A stretch of 28,611 nucleotides of DNA, taken from positions 1 to 28,611 of the forward strand of contig JAWXTP010000029.1 of NCBI GenBank assembly GCA_044433415.1. Direction: 5' to 3'. Numbering within the stretch: the first letter of the stretch is position 1; every line of letters begins with the position of its first letter. The notes beneath the pieces were generated by a model. That model did no database searches, was not told the DNA's origin, and saw nothing but the letters and a program-made list of their open reading frames with translations. The position numbers and the translations under genes were made by a program. Positions 8,956 to 17,158 of the stretch are shown piece after piece. The DNA is from JAWXTP01 sp044433415 (GTDB taxonomy: Bacteria > Bacteroidota > Bacteroidia > Bacteroidales > Rikenellaceae).

Positions 8956-9011
8956 CTAATTTGGAATGTTTGCAATAATTAATAACGACAAATTCTGAGT
9001 TATTTACAAAA

Positions 9012-9055
9012 AAACAGAACCCACGTTACAATGAAGTAACGTGGGTTCTGTTTTA
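9012..9055 (-). terminator. Strong terminator for the PpiD-like gene, probably bidirectional
   Basis: AAAACAGAACCCACGTTAC at 9012-9030 and its exact complement at 9037-9055 form a perfect 19-bp stem with a 6-nt loop (AATGAA). On the minus strand it comes 27 bp after the stop of the gene at 9082 and ends in a T-rich run; on the plus strand it ends in TTTT. It could therefore insulate both convergent units. Confidence 0.88.
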
Positions 9056-9081
9056 CCATTAAGGAAATTTTATATCAAAGA

Positions 9082-11142
9082 CTAAAAGAATTTGATTCTT
9101 GAATCTTTAATATCAGCTAAGTCAAATACAGCAGAGAATACGCGAGAATAAACATCTGTTTCCATAGTTGTTTGAGTAACAACTTTTTGAGCTTCAAAAG
9201 TAGAAACTTCAGAAACTTTAGCTTCATCTACTTTAAATACGATAACTTCTGTAGAAGTTGGAACAGGTTTGCTTAATGTATTTTCTGGAAGTGTAGTCAT
9301 AGCGCCAATAACGTTTAATGCTACACCTAACTCAGGAATGTAGTAAGAATTAAAGTTAGCATCTGATACTGTTTTGATTTCAGCACCTAAGTTTGATGCA
9401 ACTTCTTCTAATGAAGATCCTGAAATTTCAGCAGTTAAAGCAGCAACTTTCTTTTCACGAAGTAAAGCTGTTTTAATGCTACTTTTAATGCTATTTAAAG
9501 GCAAATAACCATGTTCTGTAGCAGATGATACACGAACAACAATATTAGACTCACCAACAGCGATAATTTCAGAAACATCACCAGTTTTGTTGTTAAATGC
9601 CCATCTTACAATTTCTTGAGATTTGTCAATACCTGAAACGTTGCTTTCACCAGCATTAAGGCGCGCTACACGTTTAGAGTAAGCACCAGCTTCAACAGCT
9701 TTGTTAAAGTCTGCTTTTGCAGAGTTGGCAAATTCAGTAGCTTGAGTGTAAGAATCACGCATTGTTCTTTCGCTAGGCTCAACAGTGTAAGAAACTATAG
9801 CAAGTTTTGATTTTTTTACAATCTCGCCAATGTGAGTAGTTTCAACAATTGCTATACCGTAAGGAGTATTAACTTTAAAGATATCACCTTTTTTAGAGCT
9901 ACCAATTTTTGTATACATATCACCTATGCCAACAAGTCCGTTAAGAGCAATAGTTCCTACATTACCACCTGGAGTTTGTTTGTCAAGAGAGAATTGAACC
10001 ACTGCATCATTGAAAGATAATTTTTTACCTTTAATAGCAGTTAAAACACTGTCAGCGATTAAATCAGTACCTTGAGCAAAAATAATTTGTCTGAAACCTA
10101 CACTGTCAGGAAGCATTTTATTATCTAAGAAACGAGCAATAGTATATACGTCAGATTCTAGAACTGGTCCGTAAATATCATTTTTTGCAGAGTTCATAGC
10201 AAAATCACGAAGTGAAGAGCTAAGTTCAGCAGCGCTATAATAAGCGTCTACGTATTTAGAATCAGAATTTAAATTAACAAATTGTTCTACATTTTCAGCA
10301 GTTGCTAATTCACTAGCTAAAGTGTTAGCTTCTTTAGCAGCTTCTGCATAATCGCTAGAAGAAGGAAGAGCATCAAAAACTACATACTCTATATCACGAG
10401 ATTCAACTTGTTTGAAAAGGCGTTTGTGTTCGTCATAATATTTTTTGTAGTCAGCCTCTGTGATGTTAATAGTTGAATCAGCAATAGTAGTTAAAGATTT
10501 GCCAACATAAGAAATATCATAAGAAGTATCTGCATTTTTTACAGCGTTTTCAACTTCAATGTTGTTAGCGAAAACTGATTTTTGAATTAATGTTAGATAT
10601 TTGCTTCTAAGACGTTCTGTAAGCATTTCTGTTTCCATGTAGTTCCAAAGGAAACGGCTTCTGCCAGTTTGGTCTTGATCAAGATTTGCAACGAAAGAAC
10701 GTACTGCATTATAATCATATAAACCATATTCTTGATTAGTAAAGAACTGTAGTAAAACAGGTGAGATGTATTCTCCATCAGCCATATCTACTAATTCTGT
10801 GTCTGAAATAATCATACCAAGATTTTCAAAAGATTCATCGAAAGAATTTTCGATAGCTGTTTGTTCCCAAGCACTGACTTTTACTGCCTCAGATTGTTGT
10901 TCGTTGATAGATTCTTGTCCAGAAATAATTCTTTGTACTTCTGTTAAATAATTAACTTTTTCTAAATAGTCGTTGTAACTAATAGATTTGCCATTTATTT
11001 CTCCTACACTCATTTTCGAAGAATTAAATAGGCTATTACCATTTGAAGTTAGGTCTCCAAGTAAAAAAGCTAGAAGTGAGATTGCAATAACTACTGCTAC
11101 TACAACGCCACCTTTAGTTCTTAATGTGTTTAATGCTGCCAT
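9082..11142 (-). CDS. ppiD: Membrane-anchored periplasmic peptidyl-prolyl isomerase (PpiD/SurA type)
   Basis: This protein has 686 residues with a single N-terminal membrane anchor (about residues 13-31, VVVAVVIAISLLAFLLGDL) preceded by a short cytoplasmic part with positive charge. A SurA-N-like chaperone region follows to about residue 230, starting VGEINGKSISYNDYLEKV. A parvulin-type rotamase domain lies at about 345-445 (FRQIIFAQG, later FSLDKQTPGGNVGTI and TPYGIAIVE). The C-terminal half is a degenerate second repeat of this kind. It should help fold outer-membrane and secreted proteins at the periplasmic side of the inner membrane. It ends the envelope-gene run and has its own probable promoter upstream, because 392 bp with a hairpin separate it from the CNNM gene. 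Length and architecture fit the Bacteroidetes family. Confidence 0.88.
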   Translation of the reverse strand: MAALNTLRTKGGVVVAVVIAISLLAFLLGDLTSNGNSLFNSSKMSVGEINGKSISYNDYLEKVNYLTEVQRIISGQESINEQQSEAVKVSAWEQTAIENSFDESFENLGMIISDTELVDMADGEYISPVLLQFFTNQEYGLYDYNAVRSFVANLDQDQTGRSRFLWNYMETEMLTERLRSKYLTLIQKSVFANNIEVENAVKNADTSYDISYVGKSLTTIADSTINITEADYKKYYDEHKRLFKQVESRDIEYVVFDALPSSSDYAEAAKEANTLASELATAENVEQFVNLNSDSKYVDAYYSAAELSSSLRDFAMNSAKNDIYGPVLESDVYTIARFLDNKMLPDSVGFRQIIFAQGTDLIADSVLTAIKGKKLSFNDAVVQFSLDKQTPGGNVGTIALNGLVGIGDMYTKIGSSKKGDIFKVNTPYGIAIVETTHIGEIVKKSKLAIVSYTVEPSERTMRDSYTQATEFANSAKADFNKAVEAGAYSKRVARLNAGESNVSGIDKSQEIVRWAFNNKTGDVSEIIAVGESNIVVRVSSATEHGYLPLNSIKSSIKTALLREKKVAALTAEISGSSLEEVASNLGAEIKTVSDANFNSYYIPELGVALNVIGAMTTLPENTLSKPVPTSTEVIVFKVDEAKVSEVSTFEAQKVVTQTTMETDVYSRVFSAVFDLADIKDSRIKFF

Positions 11143-11272
11143 TTATTTTAAGGTTTTTAAATTATTAATTCATTTGTAATAGTTTGTATATTAGTATTTT
11201 ACTTTTGATTTGAATGTGTATAATTAGATAAAAATCAAAGTTTAATACCATAAATATATACTAACGGAACCA

Positions 11273-11301
11273 CAAATATACAAAAAAGTTCGATATTCCA
11301 A
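11273..11301 (-). promoter_or_regulatory. Probable promoter of the PpiD-like gene
   Basis: Read on the minus strand, TTG at 11301-11299 and TATATTTG at 11280-11273 are 18 nt apart, close to the Bacteroidetes -33 TTG / -7 TAnnTTTG arrangement. The start would be near 11267, leaving a leader of about 125 nt. Confidence 0.5.
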
Positions 11302-11324
11302 TTATATGATGTTAAATATTGTTA

Positions 11325-11362
11325 TTTTTAGAAGTTTCCTTATATAAGGGAACTTCTAAAAA
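11325..11362 (-). terminator. 38-bp palindromic hairpin, probable terminator after the CNNM gene
   Basis: TTTTTAGAAGTT (11325-11336) pairs with AACTTCTAAAAA (11351-11362). The centre TTATATAA is itself palindromic, and one G-T wobble lies between. On the minus strand the stem ends in a run of T and lies about 170 bp after the CNNM stop. The same words recur in other spacers, so it may be a repeat-family palindrome that also serves as terminator. Confidence 0.5.
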
Positions 11363-11508
11363 TTGGATTTTAACGCTTTTAGATTTATAAATTTCATCTT
11401 TGAAATTTTTAAAATATGTCATAGGAGCCACTATGCCATTATTTTGAAAATTCCAAATCTAAAACTTCTAAATACAAAATCGAATAAAACCAATTGTTAG
11501 AACTCCCC
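11348..11508. repeat. MITE-like 161-bp unit with ~24-bp imperfect inverted ends
   Basis: The left end GGGAACTTCTAAAAATTGG (11348-11366) is an imperfect inverted copy of the right end CCAATTGTTAGAACTCCCC (11490-11508). The match extends inward through ATTTTA / TAAAA with about three quarters of positions agreeing. The interior is AT-rich and has no gene. Shortened copies of the same ends occur at 27946-27987 and 23025-23046. Confidence 0.55.
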
Positions 11509-11534
11509 ATAAGAATTACGGTTTAAAAGTTCGG

Positions 11535-12794
11535 TTATATTGTTATCTTTATTAAATCAATTCTTGAACTACTCATTTTAATTATATTAAATTTGTATTT
11601 GTCAATTGTGATTTCATCGCCTTGCTTTGGAAGGCCTTTATTGTTAAAAATAATGTAACCAGCTATAGTATCGTATTCTTCATTCTCAAGAATAGAAAGA
11701 GGATATTTCTTGTTTATATATTCAACTTCTATTCTACCAGAAAAAACATATTCATTTTCGTTTGCTTTATATTCAATTAGTGTTGTTAAATCGTGTTCAT
11801 CTTCTATCTCTCCAAATATTTCCTCTAGTATATCTTCAATAGTAATCATCCCTGCCGTTCCTCCAAATTCATCGAGAACTATAGCTAGTGAACTTTTGTT
11901 TTTAATGAATGTTGCTAACAAAGTCTGAGCTTTTTTGGTTTCAGGTACATATAAAGGTTCTAGTATCATTTCTTTAAGAGGCTTTACACCCTTAAAAAAA
12001 TCTTTGATGTTAACATAACCTATTATATTATCTATAGATTCGTCAAAGATAGGCAATCGTGAGAATTTAGTATCTATAAGTTTCTTTTTTACGTCTTCTA
12101 TGTTACTTTCGATGTCCATAGCCTCAATGTCTACTCGTCGAATCATACAGTCTCTAACACGAAGATCAGAAAAATCTAGGGCATTTTGAAAAATTACCAT
12201 TTCTTTATATTCTTTATGATCTTTTTCGTCCAAGACAGAAGAAATATCTTCTACTAGGTTAACAAGGTCACCCTTGTCAAAAACACGTTGTTCTGTAGAT
12301 TCAGAAATTTTAATACCTACTAAACTCATAAGAAGTTTAGAAACTATAGCAATTATTTTAGATATAGGATAAAAGATTAGGTAGAACACAAATACAGGAA
12401 AAGAAAAATTTCTATAATAGAAGTTAGGGTTTGTTTTAACAACAGATTTAGGAATAAATTCAGCAAAAAATATTATGATAATAGTTGAAATAACAGTTTC
12501 TATTAACATTGTGTGTGATGTGTAGTCGGATAAAAACATACCTATCACAACACTCATAGTTAGAGAATATATAACTAGTGCAATATTGTTACCTATAAGA
12601 ATTGTAGTCATATATTCTGCTGAATGTTTTGAGAAAAGTTCAGCAATATTCCCAAAAAGAGAGTTCCCTTTTTTGTCCAGTTCTAGCTTTAACTTATTAG
12701 AAGATAAAAACGCTATTTCCATACCTGAAAAAAACGCAGAAGCCATTAATGAACATAAGATAATTATTATTTTATCTAAATAGTCTGTTTCCAC
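11535..12794 (-). CDS. CNNM/CorC-type membrane protein with CBS pair (hemolysin family, GldE-like)
   Basis: This protein has 419 residues, starting at a GTG (12794). The first 190 or so form a CNNM (DUF21) domain with about four membrane segments (IIIILCSLMASAFFSGMEIA, where the SGMEIA turn is typical). A CBS pair follows at about 205-330 (MIRRVDIEAMD, FSRLPIFDESIDNIIGYVNIKDFF), with the DEFGGTAGMITIEDILEEIFGEI signature. A CorC_HlyC domain ends the chain. Such proteins are linked to Mg2+/Co2+ efflux; in gliding Bacteroidetes the paralogue is GldE, and 'hemolysin' is a historical name. It starts 20 bp after lptC and is probably in that operon. The transported ion cannot be read from sequence. 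Confidence 0.87.
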   Translation of the reverse strand: METDYLDKIIIILCSLMASAFFSGMEIAFLSSNKLKLELDKKGNSLFGNIAELFSKHSAEYMTTILIGNNIALVIYSLTMSVVIGMFLSDYTSHTMLIETVISTIIIIFFAEFIPKSVVKTNPNFYYRNFSFPVFVFYLIFYPISKIIAIVSKLLMSLVGIKISESTEQRVFDKGDLVNLVEDISSVLDEKDHKEYKEMVIFQNALDFSDLRVRDCMIRRVDIEAMDIESNIEDVKKKLIDTKFSRLPIFDESIDNIIGYVNIKDFFKGVKPLKEMILEPLYVPETKKAQTLLATFIKNKSSLAIVLDEFGGTAGMITIEDILEEIFGEIEDEHDLTTLIEYKANENEYVFSGRIEVEYINKKYPLSILENEEYDTIAGYIIFNNKGLPKQGDEITIDKYKFNIIKMSSSRIDLIKITI

Positions 12795-12814
12795 TGTTAT
12801 TTTGTTTGTTTTAT

Positions 12815-13435
12815 TTATTCGCTAACACTTAAAGAGTCAGAGTTAACGTTTAAAGAATCTTGTCTTGTTTTTGTAGTGTCGAAAAGAATACGACCTTTAG
12901 TTCTCCAATATTCTATGTTTTTTAACTCACCGTCAGATTTGAACCCTGCACCTATAGTCACCTCGTCACCTCTTATTATTTTGGTATCAACATTTGAGTA
13001 TACAGAGTCTTTTGCTTCGTCCCAGAAAATTTGTTCTGTAAAAATCTGTTGGCCATCCACGTTTTTACCCTCTACGTTGCCTTTAGCTTCCCAAAGTTTC
13101 TTTTTCTCATAGTAGATAGCATAGTTTGCTTTTAATTCAGAGCGTATCTCCATTAGACTGTCAAAAGTTTCTATGTGTATACCTTCTTTAAACTCCATGT
13201 AAGGTTCATCGAGATCAATTTCATAGCGCTCCATAAGGTCAGCATAAAAATGATATGATTTAACTCCATCTTTACTATAAGTTATAGAATGGTTTTTTGT
13301 TGTTATTGTTGGAATTTTTGAAGATTCATCAATGACAATATTGCCTTTCATTGCGTTTGAGCAACTACAAATAAAGATAGCACTCAACAATGTGAGTGCT
13401 ACCTTTTTAGATGATATTTTTGTTATAATAACCAT
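12815..13435 (-). CDS. lptC: LPS-export lipoprotein LptC
   Basis: This 206-residue protein has an N-terminal signal that ends in a lipobox (LSAIFICSC). The rest is a beta-jellyroll of the LptC type: ITTKNHSITYSKDGVKSYHFYA, then MEFKEGIHIETFD, then WEAKGNVEGKN and a late IRGDEVTIGAGF followed by KGRILFDT. LptC passes LPS from the LptB2FG inner-membrane extractor to the LptA bridge. In Bacteroidetes it is often lipidated, as here, instead of having a membrane helix. No acidic tract follows the lipidated cysteine (CSNAMKG), consistent with staying in the periplasm. It lies 27 bp after the TPR gene and 20 bp before the CNNM gene, an operon arrangement I recall as common in Bacteroidales. Confidence 0.85.
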   Translation of the reverse strand: MVIITKISSKKVALTLLSAIFICSCSNAMKGNIVIDESSKIPTITTKNHSITYSKDGVKSYHFYADLMERYEIDLDEPYMEFKEGIHIETFDSLMEIRSELKANYAIYYEKKKLWEAKGNVEGKNVDGQQIFTEQIFWDEAKDSVYSNVDTKIIRGDEVTIGAGFKSDGELKNIEYWRTKGRILFDTTKTRQDSLNVNSDSLSVSE

Positions 13436-13462
13436 AGGTTATTTATATACTTTATATTAAAA

Positions 13463-14809
13463 TTATTTCTTTTCGCGGATAGTTGTTGTTCCTGATACCC
13501 AACCACAACTTACAGTGTAAGAGTTTCCTGGAGTTAATGTACGGAAGAATACTTCCTCAGCTGAAGGGAAACCAGCAGAGTAAGAGCTGATTGCTTCATT
13601 AACTTTATCTTTTGTGCTATCACCATCTTCAAGTAGGTTTCTTGCTCTTACTAAGTTGTCAACGATAAGCCAGTATGCAGCTTGTCTGTCAAAGCCAGAA
13701 CATGCTGTTAAACCAGCACCTTGAGCTTGAGCTAAGATGAAGTATGCAACACCATTGTTAGTTTCGTGAGCACTAATAGCGTTTCTTGCATAGTCAGCAG
13801 CTTGACGAGCACTTCCTGAAATTAAAGCAGTACCTGCAGCTCTTAGAAGGTAGTTAGATTTAGTTTCTGGATCTTGTTCTTGATTGATAGCTTCATCATA
13901 ATATTTAAATGCTCTTTCAAAATTTTCTTCTTGTTGAGCAGCAGTTGCCAATGAAATAGCAGCAGCAGCAGATGGCTCAAGGTTGTAGTATGCTTCAGCA
14001 ATAGTGTTTTTGAAATCACCAGCACATTCTTGTTGACCTAGGTAACGTGCAATTTTCTTAACAAGGTCAATGTTAGAAGGGGCAGCCTCAAATTGAGGTT
14101 TGTAGATTTTTTCTAAGTTTTCGCAACTTGCAGCACCACTTTGAATAAATAAAGCATCAACAACTTTTTTAGCTTCATCTTTTTCAGCACTATTATCTGC
14201 GTCTAAAATTGTTGATAGATATTCATATTTGTCAAGTAAGTAGTCAGCTTCAATGTTGTCAACCATATAGTTTTCAGCAATAAGGTTAAAGTAGCCTTGA
14301 ATAAGTTCTAAGTCTTGAGCTCCTTGATTAGCGTCAAATGCAGCTTTTGTAATTTCGTCAAGTCTGTCTAAATCTTCTGGAATATAAGAGATAGCATCTT
14401 TAGCTTTTTTGTTAAGGATATAACTAGTACCTTGTTTTGGGCTATTACCAAAGTGTTCAATACGTAGGTCATAGATAGTGAAAACTGTATCTATGTAAGC
14501 GTTTCTTTCAGCAGGAGTTTTAGCACCAGCAACTTTAGAGTTGTAAATATTACGACCCATAATGTACAAGTTAGCACCAGCTTTAGGAGCAGTACTAATA
14601 AGTTGATTTAAATAAACAGCAGCTTCATTGTACTGTTGAAGTTTATAAGCTTCTGTGAAGAAGTTATACTTCATAATGTTCTCTTTTCTGATTTCAGGAG
14701 TGTCTCCATACTTTGCGTACTGAGGTGCGCTAAAGTCTTGTTCTTGAGAAAAGACTGATGTTGTGGCTGTCGCGAACAAGCCAATAACAAGTAAAAATTT
14801 TAGTTTCAT
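13463..14809 (-). CDS. Periplasmic tetratricopeptide-repeat protein
   Basis: This 448-residue secreted protein has a clear signal peptide (MKLKFLLVIGLFATATTSVFS, cut before QEQ). The mature chain is almost wholly alpha-helical with TPR-like pairs, such as FFTEAYKLQQYNEAAVYLNQLI at about 48-70 and EENFERAFKYYDEAINQEQDPETKSNYLLRAAG at about 290-325. The last 40 residues turn beta-like (TVSCGWVSGTTTIREKK). It sits directly before lptC on the same strand (27 bp). A scaffold role in envelope assembly is reasonable from the neighbourhood, but nothing in the sequence names a partner. Confidence 0.8.
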   Translation of the reverse strand: MKLKFLLVIGLFATATTSVFSQEQDFSAPQYAKYGDTPEIRKENIMKYNFFTEAYKLQQYNEAAVYLNQLISTAPKAGANLYIMGRNIYNSKVAGAKTPAERNAYIDTVFTIYDLRIEHFGNSPKQGTSYILNKKAKDAISYIPEDLDRLDEITKAAFDANQGAQDLELIQGYFNLIAENYMVDNIEADYLLDKYEYLSTILDADNSAEKDEAKKVVDALFIQSGAASCENLEKIYKPQFEAAPSNIDLVKKIARYLGQQECAGDFKNTIAEAYYNLEPSAAAAISLATAAQQEENFERAFKYYDEAINQEQDPETKSNYLLRAAGTALISGSARQAADYARNAISAHETNNGVAYFILAQAQGAGLTACSGFDRQAAYWLIVDNLVRARNLLEDGDSTKDKVNEAISSYSAGFPSAEEVFFRTLTPGNSYTVSCGWVSGTTTIREKK

Positions 14810-14854
14810 CTTAATATCTATTTAATTTTAATTATGTGTCAATTAAATTTTTAT

Positions 14855-14910
14855 TTAAGGAATTTTCTATTGGTGGGTACAAGTGTACTCACTAATAGAA
14901 AATTCCTTAA
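14855..14910 (-). terminator. Long hairpin terminator after the outer-membrane barrel gene
   Basis: TTAAGGAATTTTCTATT (14855-14871) and AATAGAAAATTCCTTAA (14894-14910) pair perfectly over 17 bp; an inner stem (GTGGGTAC with GTACTCAC, one mismatch) extends it. It lies 41 bp after the stop at 14952 on the minus strand and so separates that gene from the TPR-lptC run. No promoter box was found in the remaining 45 bp before the TPR gene. Confidence 0.75.
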
Positions 14911-14951
14911 GGTCAAGAGTTTACTTTAGTACATTATAGGCCATTTAAGGT

Positions 14952-16271
14952 CTATTTGAATTTATGTCTTACAAACCATTCTTTGGCAGTGAAGAAAGTA
15001 AATCCAATACTTATCTTAAAATATTTTTCATCTAAAACTGAGCTAGTTGCTGAAGAACCTCTTGTTCCTGCTTCAGCTGCAAGATTAAGCAACGAACCCC
15101 CTCCACGTTGTAAAGGTATACCAAGACCTATACTTCCTGAATATTCCTTAATACGATTATTGTTAAACATCATATAAGAATTAGAAGCCTTTAATCCTGC
15201 TCTATAAGTCCAACGTTTAAAATGATTTCTTAAGTCAAACTTATTTGGAGTATACTCAAAGCCTGCACTAACCTCATGCATATCAGTTAATGATACGTTG
15301 TCAGCACTATTAAATTCCATAGCACCTGTCCAATCTTGATAAACATAGTCAGCTGCTATAGTTACTTTTGAAGTTCTATAAGCTACACCAAACGATACCT
15401 TTGTAGGTATAGTTAAATTAGTATAACTTTCTTCATACAGCACAGAGTCAGCTAAACTATTACTTGTTGTGTAAATATTTTCTGTCTCTTCTATGCTAGC
15501 ACTTAATTTAGGAGCATAAACTGCACCAAATGTTAAATATCTATTATGTTTAAGGTCTACATCATATTGTACCCCAATCTCACCACCATATTTATTAATA
15601 TAGCTGTCCTTTGTAGAATAAGTTGTTCTATAAACAGTGTTTTGTGAAGTAACTGAGTATATAGAAACAGCAGAAGTTCTATTAATGTTACCAAAATAGT
15701 TAATCATATTTGCACCAACAGATAAACCTTTGATAGGAGCCCAAGCAATACCTGCTTTTACAAGGGCGATGCCACCAGAGCCTAAATAGTTGTATGTAAT
15801 TTGACCTATATCTGTCAAATAATCCTCGTTAGTGTCAGTTATGCCTATTTTATAGCCAACTGACGAATACGGAGAATAAGATAAGGCTGCACCCACATTC
15901 TTAGCTATAGGAAACTGCATAGCTAAATCGCTAAGAGTAAAGTTGTTGTTGCTAGTTTGTCCACCAGTATCAGATTTTAAATATTGGTTATTCCCCATCA
16001 TACCAAAAGAGAATAACATTGTCTGTGCTGGAGCAACGGTATATGCTGCTGGGTTGCTAGTATTAACAATATAAGGGTTTTTAACCGCTATTGAAGTACC
16101 GCTCATAGCCTGAATAGCAGCTGTTCCTTGGCCGTCAAGTTCTCCTAATCCATAAAAAGTATAAGGAGATAATACATTACCTGAACTGTTTTGTGCTATT
16201 GTATAATTTGCGTTTACAAAAACTAATGTAAACAATACTATAATTAATTTTAATGTTCCAGTGAACTTCAT
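14952..16271 (-). CDS. Outer-membrane beta-barrel protein, FadL/PorV-like
   Basis: This protein has 439 residues with a signal peptide (MKFTGTLKLIIVLFTLVFVNANYTIAQ). The start of the mature chain, SPYTFYGLGELDGQGTAAIQAMSGTSIAVKNPYIVNTSNPAA, resembles Bacteroidetes proteins related to the FadL/OmpP1 and PorV group, in which a small hatch precedes a 14-strand barrel. Alternating aromatic and polar strands follow, and the chain ends FFTAKEWFVRHKFK. The substrate is unknown; hydrophobic small molecules or a role as a secretion-system shuttle are both possible. It is downstream of coaX (154 bp) and has its own terminator. Confidence 0.68.
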   Translation of the reverse strand: MKFTGTLKLIIVLFTLVFVNANYTIAQNSSGNVLSPYTFYGLGELDGQGTAAIQAMSGTSIAVKNPYIVNTSNPAAYTVAPAQTMLFSFGMMGNNQYLKSDTGGQTSNNNFTLSDLAMQFPIAKNVGAALSYSPYSSVGYKIGITDTNEDYLTDIGQITYNYLGSGGIALVKAGIAWAPIKGLSVGANMINYFGNINRTSAVSIYSVTSQNTVYRTTYSTKDSYINKYGGEIGVQYDVDLKHNRYLTFGAVYAPKLSASIEETENIYTTSNSLADSVLYEESYTNLTIPTKVSFGVAYRTSKVTIAADYVYQDWTGAMEFNSADNVSLTDMHEVSAGFEYTPNKFDLRNHFKRWTYRAGLKASNSYMMFNNNRIKEYSGSIGLGIPLQRGGGSLLNLAAEAGTRGSSATSSVLDEKYFKISIGFTFFTAKEWFVRHKFK

Positions 16272-16425
16272 ACCAAATTTTATAAATTTATCTTCAGTTA
16301 AGTGAAGATATTAATTTTATTTTACTAAAAGAAAGATTCATAATCGTAAGTATCTCAAAACTTCCACACCAACTAATGATTATAAAATCATTCTTTATAT
16401 TATATTTTTGTAATACTAATATGTA

Positions 16426-17151
16426 TTATGTTTTATTAACTAAACTATTTAACCCAATGGGGACTAAGTCTGAAACTGCAAATATCGCATTTTTTAATTT
16501 ATTAGCAAAATAATTTGCGTCTCCACCAGTAAAAATAATCATTATTTCTCCATATTCTTGCTCAAACCGCTTAATATAGCCTTCGATTTCGAAAATAATA
16601 GAGTTAATAACCCCGTTTTGTATAGCACTATCAGTAGAATAACCAACTAATGAAAATTCTTCTGTTAATTCTTTAAGAGGTAATTTCTCAGTGTAGTCGT
16701 TAAGAGCTTTAAAGCGGAGAGCAGCTCCTAGAGATATATTTCCACCGATAAAATGCCCTTTTTCAACAATATCTATTGTTATGGCGCTTCCAAAATCAAC
16801 AATAAGCATATTTTTGTCGGTACCAAAGAGAGTACAAGCTCCTTCAGCAGCGGCTAGCCTATCAACTCCTAATGTATCAGGAGTTAAATAATCATTTTTA
16901 ATTTTTAGAATAGTATTTTTGCTAAAAATAATAAAATTTTCTTTAAATCTATCTAATAAATACAAAAAAGTTTTTTCACATGTAGCACCAACACTAGATA
17001 TAATAGCATGTTTAACTTCCTTGTGGTTGTTTAAAACGTGCTCTATATCAGTAGTATATAGTTTTTTATATTTTTCAGAAAACATAATTTTATCATCTGA
17101 AAAAACATAAACTTTTGTGAGGGTATTACCCACGTCAATTACTAAATTCAT
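16426..17151 (-). CDS. coaX: Type III pantothenate kinase
   Basis: This 241-residue cytoplasmic enzyme phosphorylates pantothenate with ATP, the first step of coenzyme A synthesis. Motifs of the CoaX (ASKHA fold) family are visible in order: N-terminal VIDVGNTLTK (phosphate loop), TPDTLGVDRLAAAEGA near residues 91-106, MLIVDFGSAITIDIV near 115-129 and a late IIFTGGDANYFA. The length is near the family's usual 240-260. It starts 7 bp after the mfd stop codon, so the two are almost certainly co-transcribed. Confidence 0.93.
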   Translation of the reverse strand: MNLVIDVGNTLTKVYVFSDDKIMFSEKYKKLYTTDIEHVLNNHKEVKHAIISSVGATCEKTFLYLLDRFKENFIIFSKNTILKIKNDYLTPDTLGVDRLAAAEGACTLFGTDKNMLIVDFGSAITIDIVEKGHFIGGNISLGAALRFKALNDYTEKLPLKELTEEFSLVGYSTDSAIQNGVINSIIFEIEGYIKRFEQEYGEIMIIFTGGDANYFANKLKNAIFAVSDLVPIGLNSLVNKT

Positions 17152-17158
17152 ATATAAT

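Larger units (their letters stand above)
11143..11534. other. Intergenic spacer holding promoter, hairpin and miniature repeat
   Basis: This 392-bp AT-rich gap lies between the 3' end of the CNNM gene and the start of the PpiD-like gene. It holds a probable promoter (11273-11301), a palindromic hairpin (11325-11362) and a 161-bp unit with inverted ends (11348-11508), each listed separately. No open frame of note. Confidence 0.6.

Noticed and set aside
8742..8978. Plus-strand frame of 78 codons in the convergent spacer
   Set aside because: It lies within the inverted-repeat element and its sequence follows the DNA repeats (repeated FS, SLT); no family resemblance.
16290..16309. Small hairpin ATCTTCA / TGAAGAT upstream of the barrel gene
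   Set aside because: A 7-bp stem in AT-rich DNA with no T run or matching copy; chance occurrence cannot be excluded.
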